35,065 nucleotides of DNA from Verrucomicrobiota bacterium. Its GTDB lineage: Bacteria; Verrucomicrobiota; Kiritimatiellia; UBA8416; SLMC01. The translations under genes were made by a program, and so were the position numbers. The DNA lies in NCBI GenBank assembly GCA_030018915.1, contig JASEHE010000007.1, forward strand, positions 1 to 35,065. The letters are read 5' to 3'. Below the pieces are notes generated by a model. The model searched no databases. It saw nothing but the letters and a program-made list of their open reading frames with translations, and was not told where the DNA came from. Shown here piece after piece: positions 9,852 through 19,200 of the stretch. Position 1 is the first letter of the stretch. The number at the start of each line of letters is the position of its first letter.

Positions 9852-10445
9852 ATGATGAAAACACGCAAACGGGCGAAGCGGATCGATGGGATCGCGGCGA
9901 GCATTCTGCGGAGCGCGGGCACGATCAGGCGGCTCCTGGGCCGACGCCGGGCGATCGCTGCCATGAGCGAGGCGGTGGTCGCGACGTTGCGATCGGGCGG
10001 GAAGATTCTGACCGCCGGCAACGGGGGCAGCGCCACGGAGGCCATGCACATGGCGGAGGAACTGGTCGGGCGATTCCGCGGGGACCGCGTCTCCCTGCCG
10101 GCGGTGTCGCTGACCGCGGACTCGTCGGCGCTGACGTGCATCGGGAACGACTTCGGCTTTGACCGGGTCTTCAGCCGGCAGGTGGAGGGGCTGGGCAGGC
10201 CGGGCGACCTGCTCGTGCTGTTCAGCACGAGCGGCCGGGCCCGGAACCTGAGCCTGGCGCTGGACGCCGCGCGGCGCAAGGCGATGCGTACGGCATGCCT
10301 GCTGGGGCGCGCCGGGGGGGCGCTGGCGGGACGGGCGGACTTCGAGGTGATCGTGCCGGGATCGGAGACGGCCAGGATTCAGGAAGCCCACCAGGTCATC
10401 CTGCACTTGATCCTGGAAGTGGTGGAGGAAGTTTGGAGTCGTTAG
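9852..10445 (+). CDS. gmhA: SIS-domain phosphoheptose isomerase-like protein
   Basis: KILTAGNGGSATEAMHMAEELVGRF, SLTADSSALTCIGNDFGFDRVFSRQVEGLGRPGDLLVLFSTSG, IQEAHQVILHLILEVVE match the GmhA/SIS family. Confidence 0.85.
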   Translation: MMKTRKRAKRIDGIAASILRSAGTIRRLLGRRRAIAAMSEAVVATLRSGGKILTAGNGGSATEAMHMAEELVGRFRGDRVSLPAVSLTADSSALTCIGNDFGFDRVFSRQVEGLGRPGDLLVLFSTSGRARNLSLALDAARRKAMRTACLLGRAGGALAGRADFEVIVPGSETARIQEAHQVILHLILEVVEEVWSR

Positions 10446-10627
10446 GCGCTTACAGCGCCCAACTCGACAATTTCTCGCGCGCTTTCATGCGGCGACGTTG
10501 AACAGTTCGAAAAGACCCTGCATTTTCTTTTCCTTTTGGATGTTGTCGTAATGAAGGTCGGCGCGGCCGTGGGCTCATTGGTTGTGATGCGCGGCAGGGA
10601 CGGAGAGTCGCGGAGGACAAGCGGTCT

Positions 10628-11374
10628 ATGACAACACTCGCGTACATCTCGCTCTTTGCTATGCTCGCCAGCTTATGCGCCATTGCCGCCGCTGGAATCA
10701 TCCTGGCCTTGCCGGAACGGCTGACCCACCGACTGGTTCCGCACCTGGTCAGCTACGCGATCGGGACCTTGCTCGGAGCGGCCCTGCTCGGCATGATCCC
10801 GCACGCCCTTGAGCATCTCGCTGCGGGGTCCGTCATGACCACGGTCCTTGCCAGTCTGATCGGCTTTTTTGTCCTCGAAAGCGTGGTGCTCTGGCGCCAC
10901 TGCCACGAGCGGGATTGCCGTGTTCACGAGACGACGGCTATCTTGATCCTGGTCGGCGACGCCTTCCACAACTTCGTGGATGGCCTGGTCATTGCCGCCG
11001 CTTTTCTGGCTTCCGTGCCAGTGGGGGTCGCGGCATCCTTGGCCGTGATTGCGCACGAAATTCCCCAGGAGGCCGGCGATTTCGGCATCCTTCTTCACGC
11101 CGGCTACAGTCGCCGCAAGGCGCTGACGCTCAACTTGCTCTCGGCCTCGACGACCCTGGCCGGGGCCTTGGGCGGCTATGTCGGCATCCAGACTCTGCGG
11201 TCGGTGGCGCCCCACGTCTTGTGCGTGTCGGCAGCCAGTTTCCTTTACATTGCGCTGGCGGACCTTATCCCAGGCCGCCGCGGACAACGGGGCGCGCGCG
11301 GGCTGGTCGTCGAGTTGATCCTGATCGCGGCGGGGGTAGGGACCATCCTCGCCCTGCAGGGGCATCATCCGTGA
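10628..11374 (+). CDS. ZIP-family metal cation transporter
   Basis: 248 aa, multiple hydrophobic segments, GDAFHNFVDGLVIAAAFL and VIAHEIPQEAGDFGILLHAGYS ZIP signatures; GGAGG ribosome-binding site. Confidence 0.9.
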   Translation: MTTLAYISLFAMLASLCAIAAAGIILALPERLTHRLVPHLVSYAIGTLLGAALLGMIPHALEHLAAGSVMTTVLASLIGFFVLESVVLWRHCHERDCRVHETTAILILVGDAFHNFVDGLVIAAAFLASVPVGVAASLAVIAHEIPQEAGDFGILLHAGYSRRKALTLNLLSASTTLAGALGGYVGIQTLRSVAPHVLCVSAASFLYIALADLIPGRRGQRGARGLVVELILIAAGVGTILALQGHHP

Positions 11375-11622
11375 AGGAAATCGCCGTCATCAGCGGCAAG
11401 GGTGGCACGGGCAAGACGAGCCTCGTCGCCTCGTTTGCGGCGCTGGCGGGAACCGTTGTGCTCGCCGACTGTGACGTGGACGCCGCGAATCCGCGTCTGG
11501 CGCCGGCGCCGACGATCCGCCAACGCGCGGAGTTCCGGCGCGGGCATGAGGCCATGATCCGGCAGGCGGAAGAAGATATCCAAGCCGTCTGGAGGCAACC
11601 ATGCCGCAGGCCATCCAGTTGA
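11371..11622 (+). pseudogene. truncated MinD/Mrp-like (Fe-S type) P-loop ATPase remnant
   Basis: GTG start overlaps the ZIP stop (GTGA). VKEIAVISGKGGTGKTSLVASFAALAGTVVLADCDVDAANPRLAPAPTIRQRAEFRRGHEAMIRQ is the family N-terminus; the ORF ends at 83 aa with no ferredoxin-type or later ATPase motifs. Confidence 0.7.
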
Positions 11623-12635
11623 TTGTCCGTTCCGCGGCGGGACTGGCGATCGTCTTGTTGCTCGGCTGCCGGTCCGCCCGGGACCTCCCGGAGCGCGCCG
11701 CCGCCGCGGGCGATACGGTGGCGATCTCGAAGGTGGCAAGCCGCTTCGGGTTCGAGCGCTTCGATGTCGAAGACAAGCAGATCGTCCTGCGGGAAAAGCC
11801 CGGCGTCCTGGAAATGGAAGGCGACAGCCGGCGCGCGATGTTCAACCGGGTGGTTTTCTGGCTCAGCGCGCCGCCGGTTCGGCGGTGGGGCCGTTGGCGG
11901 ATGCTTCAGAGCGACGTTGAGGAGATGCTGGCGCCGCTGATCGTTCCGTCCGAGGCGGTCAAGTCGGAAGGAAACCGGGTCGTCCTGCTGGATCCCGGGC
12001 ACGGCGGAGAAGACAGCGGCGCCACCAGCGGACTGTACAATATTCAGGAGAAGCAGGTCACGCTGGAGTTGGCCGGCGCCGTGGCTGACCTTCTTCGCCG
12101 TGAGGGCATTGACGCGCGCCTGACCCGGACGGACGACCGCGCCATGGACCTGCCGGCCCGCTGCGAGCACGCCGCAACGGTTCGCGCGGATGTCCTGGTC
12201 AGCATTCACCTGAACTCAGCCACCAACACGGGCTCGTCCGGAATCGAGGTCCACATTCTTCCGCCGGCGTGGCATCCCGGCACAGCCGACAGGAAGGCGT
12301 CATGCGGGAACTGCATGCGATATCCGGGCAACCTTCACGACGGGGCCAACCTGGTCCTGGGGCACGCTCTGCAGGCCAGCCTGCTGAAACACACGGGCGC
12401 CGAGGATCGGGGCGTCCGCCGCTCCCGGTTTCACGTGATCAGGTGTGCTCCCTGCCCGGCGGCGCTGGTCGAATGCGGGTTCATCTCCAACCTCCGGGAA
12501 GCGCAGAAGCTCCTGACGCCGGGCTACCGCGCTCAAATTGCCCGCGCCCTGGCCGAGGGACTTGTCGCCTATCTGGACACGGTCAAACGCGCCCATTCCG
12601 AACAATCCGCTGTCCCTCCATGGAGGCCCAAATGA
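11601..12635 (+). CDS. N-acetylmuramoyl-L-alanine amidase (Amidase_3), lipoprotein
   Basis: Lipobox LLLGC; VVLLDPGHGGEDSGATSG, NIQEKQVTLELAGAVADLLRREGIDARLTRT, VLVSIHLNSA, ALVECGFISNLREAQKLLTPGYR; GGAGG at 11591-11595. Confidence 0.92.
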   Translation: MPQAIQLIVRSAAGLAIVLLLGCRSARDLPERAAAAGDTVAISKVASRFGFERFDVEDKQIVLREKPGVLEMEGDSRRAMFNRVVFWLSAPPVRRWGRWRMLQSDVEEMLAPLIVPSEAVKSEGNRVVLLDPGHGGEDSGATSGLYNIQEKQVTLELAGAVADLLRREGIDARLTRTDDRAMDLPARCEHAATVRADVLVSIHLNSATNTGSSGIEVHILPPAWHPGTADRKASCGNCMRYPGNLHDGANLVLGHALQASLLKHTGAEDRGVRRSRFHVIRCAPCPAALVECGFISNLREAQKLLTPGYRAQIARALAEGLVAYLDTVKRAHSEQSAVPPWRPK

Positions 12636-12707
12636 CAATCAGGCTTGAAGTCCTGCCGTTCGTTGTCGTCGCGGCAGCCCGGAAGGCGGGAGTGAAGCAT
12701 CCGGCGA

Positions 12708-15137
12708 TCATGTAGTTCCCTGACTCGCGGATTCGGGCGCTCGGTCCGTGGCCGGTCCATGGTCGGCCGGCGGCGATGTCTCGATGGTCGGGGCCGCCTT
12801 GAGCGCGAAGTAGTAGGAGCGGGTGGAGGCGCTGGGCTCTACGCGCTCGATGAAGCCTTCGTTGCACAGGTCTCTCAGGTACTTGGTGGCCGTGTTGGGT
12901 GAGATGTTGAGGATTTCGATGACTTCGCTTCGAGTTAATTTCTTGTGCTTTTGGAACAGCTCGCGGAGACGGTCGCCCTGGCGGATGCGCGAGCGGCTGA
13001 GGAGGAAAACCTCCGCAGAGTTGGGCGCCGCGGGTTCGGCGGCAGCGGCGGGCTTTCTCTCCAGCTTCAAGCGGGCCGTTGCCGCGGCGGTTTCCTGGAA
13101 CCGGAGGTCCATGTCGGACAGGTCGTACCACAGCTTGTCCGAGTGCATGAGGCGCATGCGCTCGATCACGTTCTTCAGTTCGCGGACGTTGCCCGGCCAG
13201 TCGTAGGAGCGAAGCGCCTCGCGGAGTTCCTTTGACATGGTGGCATGGATGCCGATGCGCCGGCCGAGGTCGAGGAAGTGCCGGGCCAGCAGGAGTATGT
13301 CGTTTCGCCGTTCCCGGAGCGGTGGGATATTAATCAGTAGTCGCTGCAGGCGGAACAGGAGGTCTTTGCGGAACTTGCCGTCGTCGGCCAGTTTCTCCAG
13401 TTCCACGTTGGTGGCAGCGACGATCCTGCAGTCGGTCCGGCGGGTCTTGGCGCTGCCCACGGCCCGGATTTCGCCGGTTTCCAGGACGCGCAGGAGTGTG
13501 GCCTGGAGCCGCAGGCTGATGTCGCTGATTTCGTCAAGCAGGATGGTGCCCTGGCCGGTTTCTTCGAACAGTCCCTTGGTGGCGCGCTCGGCGCCCGTGA
13601 ATGCGCCCCGCTCGTGGCCGAACAACTCGGACTCGAGCAGGGTTTCGGTCAGGGACCCGCAGTTGACTGGGATGAACGCGCGCGCGCGGCGGCGGCCGGC
13701 GTCGTGCAGGGCGCGGGCCACGAGGTCCTTGCCGGTTCCGGTCTCGCCCGTGATGAGCACGGGCGCGTCGAGGTTGGCGTAGCGGATGATCGCCTCACGA
13801 ATTTCCGAGACGGCCGTGCTGCCGCCGAGAATCATGTTCGCTCCGTGCGGAGTCAGTCCGGCCGCCTCGGGGGGGAGTGGCGCCGACGTGTCGGCGCCCA
13901 TGCCTATCGGCGCCCTGACGACACCCGCTTCCTTGAACTGGCGGATGAGCCGCTCGGCGGACTGGCTGAGCCGCAGGACGTCGCCTTGCGACATCTCGCA
14001 GGCCAGCTTGAGCTCGAAGTCGAGCCGGCCGCGCGCGTCGTAGCGCTCCACGGAATTGAGAACGCCGGCGAAATGCCGCGCCGCGTTCGCGCGGCTGTCG
14101 AGCAGCAGATTGGCGCGGGCAAAGAAGAAATCGTCCATGTACTGCCGGTTGCCGCGCGCCTGGCGTATCTTGAGCAGGCGGAGCGCGCTGTCCGCGTTTC
14201 CGGCGGCGAGCTCGGCGCGGATGAGCCCGAAAGAAGCGAATCCCGCGCCGAAGATTGAGCCGCGCAGCTTTGACGCCTCGAGCCGGGCGAGCCGGAGCGC
14301 TTCGTTCGTGTCGCGCAGAATGAGCGAGTAAGCGATGCGGACCGAGTTCGGGACGTCGGGCGACGGGCGGCTGCCCGGGAGAAGATTCGCGTCTACTCCG
14401 CCCTGCATGAGGCGCAGGAGGGCAACGCCTGTTCGGAACGCCGGCCCGGCAAAGCGCCGAATTTCCTTTTGCTCCGGAGTGAGCTGAACAAGCAGCCTGG
14501 CAGCCTCCTGGATTTGACCGGTCTCGACGTGGTTGACGAACCGGACCACAACGGCGCGGTTGAGCGAGAAACGCTCGTCGCTCTGCCACGATATGTCCTT
14601 CAACTCGGATGGGGCGTCGGATGCGCGCCCTTGCTGCGCGAGCAGGAAGGTCAGTTCCCAGAGGCAGAACTTTCTGCGGGGCGAGTAGGCGGGCAGGAGT
14701 TCGAGGGCATTGCGGATCAGCTCTTCGCGCCGCGCGAGGTTGCCGATCGTCTCCGCGACGACGCTCTCCACCAACACGGTTTGCGCCAGGATTTCCGGCG
14801 GGGTCGAATCGGATACCATGTCCTTGATCCGGTGGAGCAGGCTTTCGGCGTCGGACGGTCTGCCGATCCGACAGGCCAACTCGGCCCAGGCGCTGAGCAT
14901 CAGGATCAGGACTTCGGTGTCGGCCTCTTTCAGGGGGACCTTTTGAGCCGAGCGTATGGCCTCTCTGGCCAGGCGTTTGCCCTGGAGGCATTCGAGGAGG
15001 GAAAGGAGGGCAGCTGGGACCGGTTTCAGGGGGCTGGGCATGTCAGCAAGGATGCCCTCGAGTGGAATATCGCTGGTGCAATACTTCTCGATGATGGGGT
15101 GAAGCTGTCTATTCTTTTGGACGGATGCGTCTGCCAC
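12708..15137 (-). CDS. sigma-54-dependent transcriptional activator with TPR-like N-terminal region and winged-helix-like C-terminus
   Basis: AAA+ region with Walker [15 protein letters not shown] loop (HERGAFTGA, 13590-13607) and R-finger region ([16 protein letters not shown]). C-terminus [33 protein letters not shown] resembles a winged helix rather than a Fis HTH. Confidence 0.92.
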   Translation of the reverse strand: MADASVQKNRQLHPIIEKYCTSDIPLEGILADMPSPLKPVPAALLSLLECLQGKRLAREAIRSAQKVPLKEADTEVLILMLSAWAELACRIGRPSDAESLLHRIKDMVSDSTPPEILAQTVLVESVVAETIGNLARREELIRNALELLPAYSPRRKFCLWELTFLLAQQGRASDAPSELKDISWQSDERFSLNRAVVVRFVNHVETGQIQEAARLLVQLTPEQKEIRRFAGPAFRTGVALLRLMQGGVDANLLPGSRPSPDVPNSVRIAYSLILRDTNEALRLARLEASKLRGSIFGAGFASFGLIRAELAAGNADSALRLLKIRQARGNRQYMDDFFFARANLLLDSRANAARHFAGVLNSVERYDARGRLDFELKLACEMSQGDVLRLSQSAERLIRQFKEAGVVRAPIGMGADTSAPLPPEAAGLTPHGANMILGGSTAVSEIREAIIRYANLDAPVLITGETGTGKDLVARALHDAGRRRARAFIPVNCGSLTETLLESELFGHERGAFTGAERATKGLFEETGQGTILLDEISDISLRLQATLLRVLETGEIRAVGSAKTRRTDCRIVAATNVELEKLADDGKFRKDLLFRLQRLLINIPPLRERRNDILLLARHFLDLGRRIGIHATMSKELREALRSYDWPGNVRELKNVIERMRLMHSDKLWYDLSDMDLRFQETAAATARLKLERKPAAAAEPAAPNSAEVFLLSRSRIRQGDRLRELFQKHKKLTRSEVIEILNISPNTATKYLRDLCNEGFIERVEPSASTRSYYFALKAAPTIETSPPADHGPATDRAPESASQGTT

Positions 15138-15236
15138 GTTTCTTGAGCCTTTGTGCTGGTTTTGCGCTCATTATGGGCGAACATTCCCCCAGTGTCAAGG
15201 GACCATCGCACCGGCCTGGGCAGGAAGATTCGGCAT

Positions 15237-15400
15237 GGTTCAAAGTTCACGGTTCAATGGTTCCCGCCTGCGCGCGGAAGCTCCGGCGGGCAGGCAAGGT
15301 TGCCTGCCTGCAGCTTGGCAGGCGGGTCGGAACCAGGACCCGTGAGAAACGACCAACCGTTGAACCCTGAACCGTTGAACTATGCCGACAGGGTTCAAAA
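15237..15400. repeat. nested palindromic intergenic repeat with GTTCA-type flanks
   Basis: TGGTTC(15258-15263)/GAACCA(15330-15335), CCCGCCTG(15263-15270)/CAGGCGGG(15319-15326), inner GGCAGGCAA-GG-TTGCCTGCC; outer GGTTCAAAGTTCACGGTTCAATGGTTC versus AACCGTTGAACCCTGAACCGTTGAAC. Confidence 0.8.
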
Positions 15401-15418
15401 CACAAATTGGCCCGGATA

Positions 15419-15437
15419 TTTGGCACGAACAATGCGG
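15419..15437 (+). promoter_or_regulatory. candidate sigma-54 (-24/-12) promoter
   Basis: TTTGGCACG-AACA-ATGCGG: full TTGGCACG -24 box, GG-N10-GC spacing, TGC at -12; upstream of the coiled-coil gene at 15613. Confidence 0.65.
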
Positions 15438-15612
15438 TATTTCCGCGGCGCAAGGCCGCAGGGACGCCACCCCGTGGCCACACGTTACGTGTCGCGGTGC
15501 AGAAGAGTTGACATGTCCGGCTGAAAAGAGCAAAGTAACAGACAACGTTCATGGAAATCCAGATCCGTGAACGATGCAAAGGCCGCAATATAAGCGATGG
15601 CGTAATCTAACC

Positions 15613-16245
15613 ATGAAAAACAACCTGTCAGATATCGGTCGTTTGGTGGTTTGCGTCTTGTTCTGCGTTTGGTTCTCATGTTCGGTTATGGGCGCGAGTT
15701 CCGAAAGCAAGCCAGCGACGCGGAAGCCGGTCTCGGCGCCGGCCGGCGCCGAGACGGACAAGACGGAAGAGGAGAAAAGAAGGGCGGAATTGACCGCAAA
15801 AGCGGACGCGGCCGGCGCCCAAATTGCCGCCTTGAACAAAGAGGAAGAGGAGTGCTCCGGCAAGCTCCGCGATGTCATGAAAGCCCTGACCTGGTTTACC
15901 ACCGGTGATTCCACTTCCATCACGAACAAAGGAATCGTGGCGATGCAAGAAAGGCTGAAGGAACTTCAGGCGGAGACCAAGAAGATCAAGGCGGAGTTGA
16001 AGCCTCTGATCGAAGCTTTGCCGGAATTTCAGGGACTGAGCCTGGCATCAAAGGACGGATACGCAAAGCTGGCCGAGCTGCGCGAGAAGCGAATGGCGCT
16101 CACGAAAGAGAAAGACAGCGCGGTTGCGACGTTGTGGCAGATGAACCGAAGGGAACAGCTCGATCGTGAGAATGCCGAGAAGAATAGGGCCGCGGCAGAG
16201 TCCGGCGCCGGTCAATCCATTACGAATCGGACGGAATCGCGTTGA
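15613..16245 (+). CDS. small exported coiled-coil protein, unknown function
   Basis: Start MKNNLSDIGRLVVCVLFCVWFSCSVMGASSES (signal peptide, with a Cys near the end of the hydrophobic stretch); remainder charged heptad sequence. ORF list extends to 15574, but the Met at 15613 places the signal peptide correctly. Confidence 0.7.
   Translation: MKNNLSDIGRLVVCVLFCVWFSCSVMGASSESKPATRKPVSAPAGAETDKTEEEKRRAELTAKADAAGAQIAALNKEEEECSGKLRDVMKALTWFTTGDSTSITNKGIVAMQERLKELQAETKKIKAELKPLIEALPEFQGLSLASKDGYAKLAELREKRMALTKEKDSAVATLWQMNRREQLDRENAEKNRAAAESGAGQSITNRTESR
15730..15755. repeat. 26-bp perfect palindrome GTCTCGGCGCCGGCCGGCGCCGAGAC in the early coding region
   Basis: Read directly; encodes SAPAGAET. 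Confidence 0.9.
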
Positions 16246-16287
16246 TCAGAATGACAATCTGAGAGATTCTGGCAAGGGGGCCAAAGC

Positions 16288-19200
16288 ATGCAAACGGACG
16301 GAAGACGTTTTCGCCCGGTTGTCGCCGGACTGGTTCTTCTTGTTGCCGCGACATGGAGCTTCGCGTTTCGGGGAGAGGACCAGGCGCCGGAGCCGGGCGC
16401 ATGGGTCGCGCCTGCGCCAGCGGCCTTTGTGCGGCCGCCCGATGCAAAGGTCCGCGCCGCGGCGGCTGTCCCCGGGTTGAGGGTGCGGTGGGATGAGCGG
16501 ACCGGCCGACCGTTGTCGGTTGTCATGTCTGACGTTGCGGCAACCGCGAAAGCACTGGCGGTCAAGCGATTGAAGGTTGCCGGCGCTGGTGATTTCCGGA
16601 AGGACGCGATTGCCGTATTGGACAACGTGGGCAAGCTCTATGACGTGAAAGACGCGGAACGGGAATTCGCTCCCATGACCGACGATCTGGACGTTCACGG
16701 GTTCCGCCATGTGAGGGTTGAGCAGCGCCACGCCGGGCTCCCAGTGGTGGGCGGCGCGATGGTGGCACACTTCGATCGAGCCGGCAAGCCGTTTGCCGTG
16801 AACGGGTCGTACGTGCCCGGTCTCGCGGTGGATACGATTGCCGCGCTGACTGCGGAACAGGCCACGGCAGCCGCTCAGGCGGACCTCCAGGCAATGGGGA
16901 AGCCCGAAGGAACGACATTCGGCAAGACGCGCCTCGTGATTTTCGCGCGGACGAAGATTCCGGCGCTCGCGCATGAACTCATCCTGGTTTACGATGACGC
17001 GGCAGCCGGTCCAGGGAGATGGCGATATTGGGTGGACGCCAGGAACGGGAATATTCTCTCGCGGTACAACGATATTCAGACGGCGAGCGCGAGTATTTTC
17101 GGTCGTCTTCTGCCGGGGGAAGGCGGCGCCGGCGTGACGATTTCGGCGGAGCTGAACGCGTCCGTTTACAGCATGGAGAACTTCATCCGCATGTGGACGG
17201 TCCGCAACGACGGTGGAGGGCGCGTCGGCGAGATGTACAACGACGCCATTGACGCGGGGGCGATCGCGTTTCGCCATACAAACAACTGGACAATTCCGGC
17301 GCCGCGCCATGAAGACCGGGCCGAGGTTTCCGCCGCCAATAATTTCAACGCAATCCAGACGTACTATTCCACCGTGCATGGCCGGAGCAGCTTCGACGGC
17401 TTCAACGCGCTGGCTTTGGCGCGGGCGCACGTTGGCGTCAATCTTGTCAACGCCTACTGGAGTCCTACCGAACAGAACTTCTTTTTCGGCGACGGCGACG
17501 GGACGACGGCGAATTCGCTCTGCGTACTGGACGTCTGCGCGCACGAGATCCAGCATGCGGTGACGGAGCACAGCGCCGGCCTTATTTATCAGAACGAGTC
17601 CGGCGCATTGAACGAGTCGTTTTCCGATATATTCGGCGCGCTGGTCGAGTTCAATACGCAGCCGGACAATCGCGCGGCTTATCCGAACATCACGCCTGGA
17701 ACGGCCGACTGGCTGATGGGGGAGGACTGCTGGCTTACCTCGACTGCGCTGAGGGACCTCAGGAACCCGAAGAACGCGGCGACGGTGGGCGCGGGCAACG
17801 AAATGCCCACGTACTATCAAGGCGACTACTGGCACTTCGGCGCGGATGACAACGGGGGCGTGCACCGGAACATGAGCGTGCAGTGTTTCATGTTCTATCT
17901 CTTGTGCGAGGGAGGCTCCGGGAACAACGAAGGGCGGGACTACCACGTGCCGGGCATCGGCATCCTGGACGGCCGTCTGTTGGCCTATCTTACGCTGACT
18001 CAGTATATGACGGCGGACACCGACTATCGCATGGCGCGAGAGGCATGGATGCTTGCCGCGCTGGAAATGGACGCGGCTGGCGGCTATACGACTCACTACT
18101 ACGTGAGCGCCTGGGCGGCCTGGCGCGCCGTGGGAATCGGGAGTCCCGACTTGATCGAGCCGTATGCCGATTTCTATTCGGCCGGCCGGGTCGGCGTTGG
18201 GCCATTCAATCCGACGAACAAGACCTACACGATTTTCAACCCTTATTCGGTGGCCCATACATGGGCGATCGCCGCCGATTATTCGTGGGTTGTCATTTCT
18301 CCTTCGAACGTGACGTTGCCGGCTTTGTCGCGCACTAATGTGGTGGTATCCATCACGTCATTGGCCGCGACTCTGCCAGAGGGCGTTCACACCAACGTCG
18401 CGCGATTCGGGAATACGACCATGCCCGCGAAAAGCGCAACGCGAAACGTGATTCTCATGGCGCTCGACAACTATCATTGTGTTTCCACGAACTTCAGTTG
18501 GGTTGGCGACGCGAACGTATGCCGGAATGTGGTCCTGGACGACGACGGTGTCAGCGAGGCCCTTGCCGCGCCGTTCCCGATCAACTACTACTTCCGCTCG
18601 TTCACCAATTTTTATGTCTCGGCAAATGGGATGATCGGGTTCTACAACGAAGGCTTGGATGAGTGGAACAACGCGGATATTCCCGCGAACAGCCTGCCCA
18701 ACGGCATGCTGTGTCCGTTTTGGGACGATCTGGACCCCTCAGTGACTCCGGGCATGATTCGCTGGGGCGTGACCGGGACGGAGGCGCAGAGCAACCGTCA
18801 GTTGGTCGTGTCGTGGACTGATGTTGCGCACGCATCCGATAAAAACGCGCGGTTTTCGTTTCAAGTTGTCATCCCGGAGAGGAGTGGTGTCAACCCCAGC
18901 GATTTCGTTTATCAGTACCGCGAGGTGGGCCAGAAGCATGAAACGCTCGGCATGGGAATGAGCGCGACGGTGGGGTTGGAGGAGCCATATGGGGTGCTGG
19001 GGGCGAAGTACTCGCGCAACGGAAGCGCGTGGCTGGCGAACAACCAGGCCCTGCTGTTCACTCAGCTTCCACCTCCCGACTCGGCGAGGCCGACTGGCGC
19101 GATCAGCGTCTGGAATTGGACCACGTCGAGCGTGACGTTCGAGTTGCGATTCAACGAGATTGTGACGAATTTCACGTCGTCCGACGTGGTCATGGGCGTT

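Noticed and set aside
10445-10459. GGCGCT-tac-AGCGCC hairpin at the gmhA stop as a terminator
   Set aside because: Short stem, 3-nt loop, no U-tract; not strong enough to call.
15240-15520. Small ORFs across the intergenic region (e.g. 15153-15524)
   Set aside because: They translate the palindromic repeat and leader; no homology-like features or ribosome-binding sites.
16246-18258. 670-aa minus-strand ORF opposite the M4 protease gene
   Set aside because: Shadow ORF in high-GC coding sequence; His/Arg/Val-rich translation without recognisable domains, while the plus strand has clear M4 motifs.
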